Below are positions 1-6,369 of a stretch of DNA of 6,830 bases, one piece after another; positions within the stretch are counted from its first letter, which is position 1; each line of letters opens with the position of its first letter. The stretch comes from Conexibacter sp. (GTDB taxonomy: Bacteria > Actinomycetota > Thermoleophilia > Solirubrobacterales > Solirubrobacteraceae). Below the pieces are notes generated by a model. It was given only the letters and a program-made list of their open reading frames with translations. It ran no database searches and had not been told where the DNA came from. The translations under genes and the position numbers were made by a program. The stretch spans positions 1-6,830 of the forward strand of contig JAOPZD010000493.1 in NCBI GenBank assembly GCA_025964295.1, in the 5' to 3' direction.

Positions 1-387
1 GCGCGCCCGCAAGGCGGCGGCGGGGTCGTCGGCCTTGCCGCGGCCGTGCAGCCGCGCGAGCCCCGCCGCGTCGAAGAACGCCAGCCCCGGCGCCTCGCTC
101 TCCACCTCCGCGCCGACCGACTCCAGCCGCGCGACGACCTTCTCCCACGCGTCGGCGACGCCCATCGGGTCCGGGGGGATCAGCGCCAGCGACGGGCAGC
201 GCGCCAGCGCCTCCCCGAGCCGCATCCCGGCATGGACCCCGAACGCCTCCGCCGAGGCCGACACCTCCCCCACGCGCTGCTCGCGCCCGGGCTCCGGCGC
301 GAGGGCCGCGGGACCGCGCGCGAGGACCGCGCGACCGCCGGCGGCGATGACGAGCTCGAAGCGGGAGAGGAGAACGGCGACGACCAT
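1..387 (-). CDS. ImuB-like Y-family DNA polymerase homologue (5' part, runs off left edge)
   Basis: The first 129 residues of an open frame continue past the left edge with no stop. The stretch from G50 (GVHAGMRLGEALARCPSLAL, 50-69, after SASAEAF) matches the Y-family palm/fingers signature, in which a 'GV..GM.L.EA...CP.L' block follows the nucleotide-binding region. The first catalytic motif of active enzymes (DMDxFFA) is replaced by the hydrophobic start VVAVLLSRFELVIAAGG. The SLDEAYLD motif aligns with VESEAPGLAFFD (95-106), where the Asp-Glu pair is missing. That pattern is typical of ImuB, the non-catalytic partner of DnaE2 in SOS translesion synthesis, and not of DinB. An in-frame ATG lies upstream at 402, but it falls inside the LexA box, so 387 is preferred. 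No Shine-Dalgarno is visible. No imuA-like gene lies immediately upstream; a dnaE2 beyond the left edge is expected but cannot be seen. Y-family membership is firm; the ImuB subtype is inferred. Confidence 0.82.
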   Translation of the reverse strand, partial: MVVAVLLSRFELVIAAGGRAVLARGPAALAPEPGREQRVGEVSASAEAFGVHAGMRLGEALARCPSLALIPPDPMGVADAWEKVVARLESVGAEVESEAPGLAFFDAAGLARLHGRGKADDPAAALRAR

Positions 388-393
388 CTGGAT

Positions 394-407
394 CGAACAC
401 ATGTTCG
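394..407 (-). promoter_or_regulatory. LexA (SOS) operator
   Basis: The plus strand reads CGAACACATGTTCG, with perfect 6-bp inverted arms CGAACA/TGTTCG. It matches the Gram-positive/actinobacterial LexA box CGAAC-R-N-R-Y-GTTCG at every defined position. It ends 6 nt before the ATG at 387 of the ImuB-like gene, whose family is a classical LexA target. Known: LexA binds such boxes and blocks promoters until RecA-stimulated self-cleavage. Inferred: the adjacent gene is DNA-damage inducible. Confidence 0.85.
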
Positions 408-429
408 CATGGACGGCGGACGGGAGCAA
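401..429 (-). promoter_or_regulatory. Candidate promoter of the ImuB-like gene
   Basis: On the minus strand, TTGCTC (429-424) is followed after exactly 17 nt by GAACAT (406-401). Each hexamer matches only 3 of 6 consensus positions (TTGACA, TATAAT), so the call rests mainly on ideal spacing and on the LexA box covering the -10 element, a common SOS arrangement. Transcription would begin near 394, giving a very short or almost absent leader before the ATG at 387. Confidence 0.35.
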
Positions 430-438
430 GCCCCCTGC

Positions 439-1356
439 TCAGGCGGCAGAGCGCCGCGCCCACACCGACGTGCCCGCCGCGTAGAGCACCTCGATGCCCG
501 TCTGCACGAGCCGCACGACGATCGCCGCCGTCAAGGCCACCGAGAACGGCATCGACGCCGACAGCGCCGTCGCGATCGCCACGTCGCGCGCGCCCAGCCC
601 CGCCGGCAGCATGAACGCCGCAACCGCCGTCGCCGACCCCACCGCATACGCCGTCAGCGCCGTCGCCCCCGGCAGCCCGACCGGCGCGAGCCCCCGCGCC
701 ATCGCCCACGTCGCCGCACCCGCGCCGATCGGCATCACGAGGTAGACCGCGACCAGCGGCAGCAGCCGCCGCACCGGCACCGCGACCGGCAGCACCTCCA
801 CCTTCAACCGCCGCGCCACCGACCGCTCCAGCGCGACGACCACCCGCGGATGCAGCAGGGCGAGCAGCACGACCGGCAACGGCACGATCAGCCACCGCGC
901 CGGCGCGTCCCGCACGCCATCCAAGGACAACAGGAACCCAACGCTCAGCGCACACGCCGTCGCGAGGCCGAGGATGACCTCGTAGGCGATGCCGGCGACG
1001 GTGACGCTGCGCGGGACCCCTTCCCGGACGCCGAGCTCCATGCGCGAGATGGCCATGGGAAGCTGGGTCGGGACGTAGCGGGTGAGGAGCGAGACGCTGT
1101 AGATGGCATAGGCATTGGGTCGGTCGAGGACGCCGCCGACCTCGCGCAGGACCCAGAGCCAGACCTCCATGACGAGGACCTGGAAGAGGAGGAAGGCGAG
1201 GAGAGCGAGCGCGAGCCAGGCGGGCGCGAGGTCGAGGTCGACGGAAGGGAGGTCACCGACGGAGGCGGCGATGGCGAGCGCGATGAAGAGAGCGCAGGCG
1301 GCGGGGACGAGGACGACCAGCGCCCGGCGAAGCGGTGAGAACAGGCGGGCGCTCAT
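439..1356 (-). CDS. Flippase-like / LPG-synthase-TM (UPF0104, AglD-type) integral membrane protein
   Basis: This 305-residue protein is almost entirely hydrophobic, with about 7-8 predicted membrane segments (roughly 13-33, 46-70, 119-144, 155-173, 199-222, 232-253, 262-284 and a C-terminal one). Two motifs fit the lysylphosphatidylglycerol synthase TM/UPF0104 family: RYVP (93-96, family [KR]Y.PG) and PAGLGARD (251-258, family PGGLGxRE). There is no cytoplasmic aminoacyl-transferase domain as in MprF. Members include MprF membrane domains and AglD-type proteins linked to lipid-bound sugars. The start ATG overlaps the stop of the upstream GT-C-like gene as ATGA (1356-1353), indicating translational coupling; no Shine-Dalgarno is needed or seen. 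The role is inferred: translocating or handling a lipid-linked glycan intermediate for the same cassette. Synonymous codon choice changes sharply at codon 133 (position 960), from C-ending to G-ending. The family call is fairly sure; the substrate is unknown. Confidence 0.72.
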   Translation of the reverse strand: MSARLFSPLRRALVVLVPAACALFIALAIAASVGDLPSVDLDLAPAWLALALLAFLLFQVLVMEVWLWVLREVGGVLDRPNAYAIYSVSLLTRYVPTQLPMAISRMELGVREGVPRSVTVAGIAYEVILGLATACALSVGFLLSLDGVRDAPARWLIVPLPVVLLALLHPRVVVALERSVARRLKVEVLPVAVPVRRLLPLVAVYLVMPIGAGAATWAMARGLAPVGLPGATALTAYAVGSATAVAAFMLPAGLGARDVAIATALSASMPFSVALTAAIVVRLVQTGIEVLYAAGTSVWARRSAA

Positions 1357-3245
1357 GGCTTGTCGAACGCCATGTCGGTGATGGCCAGCAGACGCCTGCC
1401 GACCGCCCGCTGCGCCTGCACCGTCACCGTGACGGTCGTGACGCCGCCATCCAGCCGGACCGGCAGGACCACGCGTGACAGCCCTCCGCGCACGATCGCG
1501 TGCGCCTGGCCGCGCTGCGTCGCCACCTGCATGTCCACCCCCGCGCCGGGAACGACGTCAGGCCCGGGCTGGACCGTCGCGTGGAGGAGGAAGGTGCCTT
1601 TGTGCGCGCTGGCGACACGCAACGTCGTCGGCTTGAACTCCTGGGCGATCTCCACGGGTTCACGCCGCAGCGACCCCCACCCCTTCACAACCGGAGCGGG
1701 AAATGGCACCGGGGCGATGCGACCGATGACCGGTCGGCCCGCCATCCCGGCGACGATCCGCGAGATCGGGGAGAAAGCTGACTCCAGCCTCGCCCACGAG
1801 CTCGGCTTCGTGATCGCCATCGGCATGCCGTAGCCGATGAAGCTCACGGCGACGGCGTACAGAACGCTCCAGGACAACGCCGCCCCGCCGGCGACGGCGG
1901 CAATCCGGCGTGGCCGCCGCCGCTCGCTCGACAGGGCCGTGAACCACACCAACAGCGCCGCGACGAGCAGGAACGTCATGAAGTCGACGACGTACCGCTC
2001 GGTCGTCGACCACAGCGCACCGGCGGTGAGCGCCAGGATCCCGAGGCCCAGCGCAGCCACCGTGAGCACGATCCGTCGCAGCCGCGGCTCCCATCTCCGC
2101 CAAGCGGCCGGCAGCAGCGCCAGGATCAGCAGGAATGGCGTCGTCGGCAGCAGCCCTGCGGTTGGCTCGGCGCGTATGTAGCCGTGTGGCAGGTCGCCTG
2201 GATACAGAGGCGGCGGGCCCAGCGCCACGAACGGAAACAGCGGCTCGAGTCGCGGCGGCTCCAGCAGGTAGTAGAACAACCCAGGCTTCAGGAAGCCAAA
2301 GGTGAACGGCGCGTATTCGGCCTGGTTCACGCCGGCGAGCTGGTACTTCGCGCCCAGCTCCACCGGCGAGCCGAAGCGAGCCAGATTGTAGAGCATCAAC
2401 AACGATCCGCACGCCGCGAGCGGACCGAGCAGGGCCGCGGTCAGTCGGGCACGGTCCGCGCGGCGATCAGCGCGCCACAGCCACAGCACTACCGCCACCG
2501 GAACGACGGCGAGGACCACCCACGACATGCGCGAGCCGATCGCCAGACCCAGTGCCAGGCTCGCTCCGGCCAGCCGCCGTGCCGAGACCTGATCCCCGTA
2601 CCACCCCGTGACGAAGAGCCAGATCGCGAGGAAGCCGAAGCACAAGCCGCTCCCGATCGCCACCTCGGAGTGCCCGGCACGGCGGAGGATGAACGGCACG
2701 ACGTTGCAGACCGCCAGCGCGATCATGCCGGCCCACAGCGCCCAACCCGGGGTTCTCGGCAAGAATCGCCGAGCCAGGAACCGCAGGGTCAGCACGGAGA
2801 AGACGAACCCGCCGAAGCACACCAACAACGTCGCAAGGCCCTCGACCATGAATCCGCCGAGGAGCTGCAGCGGCACGAACAGCAGCAGGGCCGGCACCGG
2901 CCCCCAATAGATGTACACCTTGCCGTTGTAAAGGATCAGATCCTGGAAGCCTTGTCCCCGGAAAGGATCGTTCGCGGCAGGGTCGTACGGATCCGGCAGC
3001 GCCAGCAGCCCATCCGGAGGAGAGACGCGGAGGTTGAGCTGCCCGTGGACGAACGCGTCAGCAAGATGGCCATACGCCCCGCCGTACGCCGGGTTGTGGT
3101 CGAACCCTTCGATGCTCGTTCCGATGATCCATGCGTAGAAGGCCGCGACGAGCGCGAAGAACCCGATGAGCACGATGACCCCGCGCTCCACCGAAAGCGT
3201 CGCTCTCTGTGGAGCTGACCGGTCTTCTGCTGCAACACTGGTCAT
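1353..3245 (-). CDS. GT-C-like polytopic membrane protein, tandem paralogue B
   Basis: A 630-residue membrane protein with about 10-12 hydrophobic segments, the first at 22-43, the bulk between 117 and 472, and then a non-membrane tail (about 475-630). The first outer loop carries F48-D49 and the block HLADAFVHGQLNL (60-72), then DPYDP (85-89) and GKVYIYWGPVP. Later blocks are YNLARFGSPVELG (286-298) and RYVVDF (417-422). An acidic residue in the first outer loop of a many-segment protein is the layout of GT-C glycosyltransferases, which use polyprenyl-phosphate sugars, so that class is proposed; no named enzyme is recognised. The tail alternates short beta-type stretches (for example VTTVTVTVQAQ, 602-612) and is probably extracytoplasmic. 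It shares long blocks with the gene at 3363-5303, such as GGFVFS.LTLRFL.RRFLP.TP.WALWAGM. A weak GGTGGGA lies about 6 nt before the ATG. Its stop overlaps the downstream flippase-like start. Confidence 0.68.
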   Translation of the reverse strand: MTSVAAEDRSAPQRATLSVERGVIVLIGFFALVAAFYAWIIGTSIEGFDHNPAYGGAYGHLADAFVHGQLNLRVSPPDGLLALPDPYDPAANDPFRGQGFQDLILYNGKVYIYWGPVPALLLFVPLQLLGGFMVEGLATLLVCFGGFVFSVLTLRFLARRFLPRTPGWALWAGMIALAVCNVVPFILRRAGHSEVAIGSGLCFGFLAIWLFVTGWYGDQVSARRLAGASLALGLAIGSRMSWVVLAVVPVAVVLWLWRADRRADRARLTAALLGPLAACGSLLMLYNLARFGSPVELGAKYQLAGVNQAEYAPFTFGFLKPGLFYYLLEPPRLEPLFPFVALGPPPLYPGDLPHGYIRAEPTAGLLPTTPFLLILALLPAAWRRWEPRLRRIVLTVAALGLGILALTAGALWSTTERYVVDFMTFLLVAALLVWFTALSSERRRPRRIAAVAGGAALSWSVLYAVAVSFIGYGMPMAITKPSSWARLESAFSPISRIVAGMAGRPVIGRIAPVPFPAPVVKGWGSLRREPVEIAQEFKPTTLRVASAHKGTFLLHATVQPGPDVVPGAGVDMQVATQRGQAHAIVRGGLSRVVLPVRLDGGVTTVTVTVQAQRAVGRRLLAITDMAFDKP

Positions 3246-3362
3246 CGATGTCCCACCCGCAGGGACGAGCGCAACATCAGACGAACCTATCTTCAGCGGG
3301 GATGCGGCGGCCTACGGACGAGCCGTGCCAGAGCGGCAGGAGGTCGACGCGCTCGAGCCCGG
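3246..3362. other. Intergenic gap between the two GT-C-like paralogues
   Basis: These 117 bases separate the two paralogues; elsewhere the cassette genes overlap. The gap holds an 8-bp palindrome (GCTCGAGC, 3351-3358) close to the upstream stop, and a GTCGAC beside it. No hairpin followed by a T-tract, no good -35/-10 pair and no LexA-type box were found. It may only be a spacer left by the tandem duplication, or it may hold a weak internal promoter that cannot be recognised by eye. Confidence 0.5.
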
Positions 3363-5303
3363 TCACCGCTTCTCCAGGTTGAGCCGAGAGACGAGTACCA
3401 GGTCGCTGCCCGACGCGGGAGGCGCCTGCGCCGTCACCGCGATGCTGGAGACACCGCCTGGAACGGTGATGGGGACCGCCATCGCTTGAGCTCCATCGGA
3501 GACAGGTAGGACGACCGCCGCCCCATCGCCAGACGCCACGGTGATCGTGGCGGGCACACCAGGCGGGAGGACCGATCGCCGTCGGACGACGGCGTGAAGT
3601 ACGCGGGTCTCACGGCGGGCGCTGGCAACGCGCAGTACGACCGGTTGAGCCCCCGCGGAGAACGTGATGTCGCGAAGACCAAGCGACGACCATCCGATGC
3701 GAACGCCTTCCCGGTTGAGCGGCGAGCCAACGATCCGTGGGATGACCGGGCCGCCCGCCAGCGTCGCCATGACACGGGAGACGGGGGAGAACTTCGACTC
3801 CAGGTCCGCCCACAAGGCGGGATGCTTGGTCTTCAGCGGTTGGCCATAGCCGACGAAGCTGATCGACAGACCCATCAGAACCGTGAACGCCGCCGCCACC
3901 GATCCGACGACGATCGACAGGCGACGCCGGCCGGACGGTCGACCACGACTCACGGACGAGAGCCAAACGAGCAACGCGCCCATCAGAAGGAGCGATGTGA
4001 AGTCGACGGCATACCGCTGGGTCGTCGACCAGACCGCTCCCGAGACCAGTATGAGGACGCCACATCCGAGCGCAACGAGCACCCACACGATTCTCCGAAA
4101 CACCGGAGGCCAGTGCCGGGCGACCACCGGCAGGAAGACGAGAGCAAGGACGATCGGCGCGGTCGGCAAGATGCCGGCGGTGACCTCGGACTGCTGATAG
4201 CCCTTTGGCAACGACCATGGGTAGAACGGCGCCGGACCCATCGACGCGAACGGGAACAGCGCCTCAGGCGTTAGAGGCTCGAACAAGTAATAGAACAATC
4301 CTGGGCCGAGGAAGCGAGCGTCGAAGGGGCCGTAGCCCTGCTGGTCGAAGCCCGCGAGCTGATACCGGGCGCCGAGCTCGAAGGGAGATCCGAACCGGGC
4401 CAGGTTGTAGGCCATGAGCAGCAACCCGCAGGTCGTCAGCGGCCCCCAGAGTGCGAAGACGAACCACGTTGGTCCCCGGTTCCCTGGCCAGAGACCGGAG
4501 CGAAAGGCGCCCAACGACAGGACTACCGGCACGACAGCGAGAACGAGCCAGGTCGGACGCGACCCGATGGCCAGCCCCAACGCCAGACTTGCACCGGTCA
4601 GCCGGCGCAGCGAGACGGTGGGAGCCAGCCAACCGGTCACCGACAGCCAGATCGCGATGAAACCGAAGCAGAGGCCGCCGCCGATTGCGATCTCGGAATG
4701 CTCTGGATGGCGTAGCGTGAACGGAGCCACGTTGCCGCACGCCAGCGTCGCCATGCCTGCCCAGAGCGCCCATGACGGCGTATCCGGAAGGAAGCGCCGA
4801 ACCAAGAAGCGAAGTGTCAGTGCCGAGAAGACGAACCCGCCGAAGAAGAGCATCGTCGCCGCGAGGCTGGAGGACATCCAGATGCCAAACAGGCGCAACG
4901 GCACGAAGATGATCTCGGGCACGATGCCCCAGTACATGTAGAACTTGCCGTGCCACAGCGTCAGGTCTTGAAGGCCCTGCGGGATACGGAACTGGGCGTT
5001 CTTCGCCGGATCGTAGGGGTTCGAGAGCTCGAGCAGGCCTTGCGGAACGTGCATCCGCAGATGGAGCTGCCCGTGGAGCAACGCGTCGGCGAGCCACCCG
5101 TAGCGTCCCGTGCCGGTTCCCGTGCTGTCGAACCGGAAGGGGTCGCTCGTGGCTGCGGTCCATGCATAGAACGCGGCAACGACCGCCAGGAAGACCGCGA
5201 ACGCCAGCGTCTCGGCTTGGGGCCGCGGCAGCGCCCCCGCCCGTCCCCGTAGCGCACCCAAACGGCCCTGCGCCGGCGCGAATGCCGTGGCGTCGCTAGC
5301 CAT
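3363..5303 (-). CDS. GT-C-like polytopic membrane protein, tandem paralogue A
   Basis: A 646-residue paralogue of the protein at 1353-3245, with the same plan: a short cytoplasmic N-terminus, a first membrane segment at about 30-50, an outer loop with F58-D59 and LADALLHGQLHL, then NPYDP (95-99) and GKFYMYWG, many membrane segments to about residue 487, YNLARFGSPFELG (299-311), RYAVDF (430-435), and a beta-rich tail of about 155 residues. By eye the N-terminal half is roughly 55-60% identical to its partner; the tails diverge more. The frame is open up to 5501, but the first 66 residues of that longer reading are Arg/Ser/Thr-rich and lie antiphase within the epimerase gene. The ATG at 5303 (MASDATAF) is therefore chosen, giving an 8-nt overlap with the epimerase stop (ATGGCTAG) and likely translational coupling. 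Proposed role: GT-C-type transfer from a polyprenyl-phosphate sugar; the substrate is unknown. It could also be a non-catalytic polytopic relative. Confidence 0.7.
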   Translation of the reverse strand: MASDATAFAPAQGRLGALRGRAGALPRPQAETLAFAVFLAVVAAFYAWTAATSDPFRFDSTGTGTGRYGWLADALLHGQLHLRMHVPQGLLELSNPYDPAKNAQFRIPQGLQDLTLWHGKFYMYWGIVPEIIFVPLRLFGIWMSSSLAATMLFFGGFVFSALTLRFLVRRFLPDTPSWALWAGMATLACGNVAPFTLRHPEHSEIAIGGGLCFGFIAIWLSVTGWLAPTVSLRRLTGASLALGLAIGSRPTWLVLAVVPVVLSLGAFRSGLWPGNRGPTWFVFALWGPLTTCGLLLMAYNLARFGSPFELGARYQLAGFDQQGYGPFDARFLGPGLFYYLFEPLTPEALFPFASMGPAPFYPWSLPKGYQQSEVTAGILPTAPIVLALVFLPVVARHWPPVFRRIVWVLVALGCGVLILVSGAVWSTTQRYAVDFTSLLLMGALLVWLSSVSRGRPSGRRRLSIVVGSVAAAFTVLMGLSISFVGYGQPLKTKHPALWADLESKFSPVSRVMATLAGGPVIPRIVGSPLNREGVRIGWSSLGLRDITFSAGAQPVVLRVASARRETRVLHAVVRRRSVLPPGVPATITVASGDGAAVVLPVSDGAQAMAVPITVPGGVSSIAVTAQAPPASGSDLVLVSRLNLEKR

Positions 5304-6282
5304 CGGCGCCGAGGAGCTCGATGCTCTCGGTTGCGATCGCTCCGGCCTCGCGCATGTTGTCCTCGATCGAGTCGGTGAGCGCCTCACGGGACGTCGCGTG
5401 GTTGCGCCAGCCGAGCGCACGCAGTTTGCTGCTGTCGAAGCGCACGACCGGGACGTCGCCCTTCCAGCCGCGGGTCCCGCCGCTGTACTCATAGGCGACA
5501 TCGTCGATCCCCATCAGCTCACAGCACAGGTCGGCGATCTCCGTGACCGTCATGTAGTCCAACGTCCCGGCGTTGAACACGTCGAAGCCGTCACGGTGAG
5601 TGTCGGAGAGCAGCAGCATCGCCTCGACCACGTCCGACACGTGGATGTAGGACTTGCTCTGCCGCCCGTCCCCCAGGATCCGCAGCCGCGTCGGGTCCTC
5701 CACCAGCCGGCGCACGAAGTCGTAGGTGACCCCGTGCGTCTGGCCCGGCCCGACCACGTTGGCGAACCGGAACACGACGACGTCGAGCCCGAACATGTGC
5801 GAGTAGGCCGACAACATGGCTTCCAGCGCCAGCTTGCTGGCGCCGTAGGTCGACACCGGGTGAAGGGCTCCGGCGTCCTCGACGACCGGCTCCTCGCCCC
5901 GGTCCCCGTAGACGCCAGATCCTGACGAGTAGACGATCTGGCGCACGCTCGCCACGCGCGCGGCCTCGATCGCGTTGTTGCCGAGGTAGGTGCCCTGCCA
6001 GAAGTCGATCGTCGGCTCGGTCACCGCCTTGGCGATGTCCGGGTTGGCCGCCAGCAGGAAGAGGCGGTCGACGCCTCGCATCGCGGACAGGATCGCCGGG
6101 AAGTCCTGCGCGTCGCCGACGACCAGCTCCAGGCGCGGATGGTCCAGCACGTCGGCCAGGTGCTGCTCGTCGCCCGAGGACAGGTTGTCGAAGACGACGA
6201 CCTCGTCCCCGCGCTGGAGCAGCCGGTGCGCGACGTGGCTGCCGATGAACCCAGCGCCACCGGCGATCAGCGAGCGTGCCAT
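5296..6282 (-). CDS. NAD-dependent epimerase/dehydratase (extended SDR, UDP-sugar 4-epimerase-like)
   Basis: A complete 328-residue soluble protein, the usual length for GalE/RmlB-type extended SDRs. It shows the Rossmann glycine motif GGAGFIG (8-14), an acidic residue after the second strand (VFDNLSSG, D32) favouring NAD over NADP, LAANPD (78-82) in place of the usual LAA/H.A motif, the catalytic Y146-x3-K150 (STYGASK), RFANVVGPGQ (172-181), and the C-terminal substrate-loop block DGRQSKSYIHVSDVVEA (205-221). The position equivalent to GalE Ser124 appears to be Gly121 (SSGSGVYG), with Ser122 next to it. It interconverts or dehydrates a nucleotide-activated hexose in the cytoplasm; which sugar cannot be read from the sequence. 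The start ATG at 6282 begins directly with the Rossmann strand; no clear Shine-Dalgarno precedes it. It overlaps the GT-C-like gene by 8 nt, so it probably supplies the donor pathway for that cassette. Confidence 0.9.
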   Translation of the reverse strand: MARSLIAGGAGFIGSHVAHRLLQRGDEVVVFDNLSSGDEQHLADVLDHPRLELVVGDAQDFPAILSAMRGVDRLFLLAANPDIAKAVTEPTIDFWQGTYLGNNAIEAARVASVRQIVYSSGSGVYGDRGEEPVVEDAGALHPVSTYGASKLALEAMLSAYSHMFGLDVVVFRFANVVGPGQTHGVTYDFVRRLVEDPTRLRILGDGRQSKSYIHVSDVVEAMLLLSDTHRDGFDVFNAGTLDYMTVTEIADLCCELMGIDDVAYEYSGGTRGWKGDVPVVRFDSSKLRALGWRNHATSREALTDSIEDNMREAGAIATESIELLGADG

Positions 6283-6301
6283 GGCGCGACGCTACTGAGA
6301 G

Positions 6302-6320
6302 GCCGCTAAGCCATAGCGGC
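6302..6320. other. Stem-loop in the leader of the epimerase gene
   Basis: GCCGCTA (6302-6308) and TAGCGGC (6314-6320) form a perfect 7-bp stem with a 5-nt loop. It lies about 50 nt past the stop of the SCP2-domain gene and 19 nt before the epimerase start. No T-tract follows on the minus strand (CCTCTCAG), so it is not a classical intrinsic terminator. It could be a U-less terminator of the kind proposed for high-GC bacteria, an operator, or a leader structure. It supports treating the SCP2 gene and the epimerase cassette as separate units. Confidence 0.4.
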
Positions 6321-6369
6321 AAGTTCAGCGATTCTCACCGTCTGACCGCTGCCAACCCGGCAGAGATGC

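Noticed and set aside
388..402. In-frame ATG at 402 as the start of the ImuB-like gene
   Set aside because: It falls within the LexA operator and the predicted promoter -10 element, so it would probably not be transcribed; the added residues (MCSIQ) have no family support.
180..410. 76-codon minus-strand open frame starting at 410
   Set aside because: Ser/Arg-rich frame-shifted shadow of the ImuB-like reading frame, which carries the Y-family motif.
46..1338. 430-codon open frame on the plus strand
   Set aside because: The translation is Arg/His/Asp/Glu-dominated with no recognisable domain and lies antisense to the flippase-like and ImuB-like genes; typical GC-rich antisense frame.
2184..3218. 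344-codon open frame on the plus strand
   Set aside because: Arg/Gln/Glu/His-rich low-complexity translation, antisense to the GT-C-like paralogue B, which has clear membrane segments and a paralogue supporting its own frame.
3246..3362. Terminator or promoter between the GT-C-like paralogues
   Set aside because: Only a short GCTCGAGC palindrome and weak 4-bp stems were found, with no T-tract; the best -10-like TAGGTT has no matching -35.
5304..5501. Upstream extension of GT-C-like paralogue A to the ATG at 5501
   Set aside because: The extra 66 residues are Ser/Arg/Thr-rich, have no counterpart in paralogue B, and lie within the epimerase coding region; the ATG at 5303 gives a normal N-terminus.
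5287..5925. 212-codon plus-strand open frame
   Set aside because: Lies opposite the epimerase, whose Rossmann and YxxxK motifs are unmistakable; the antisense product has no domain.
6321..6369. Promoter TTGGCA with GAATCG upstream of the epimerase
   Set aside because: The spacing is about 15 nt and the -10 match is poor; not enough to call.
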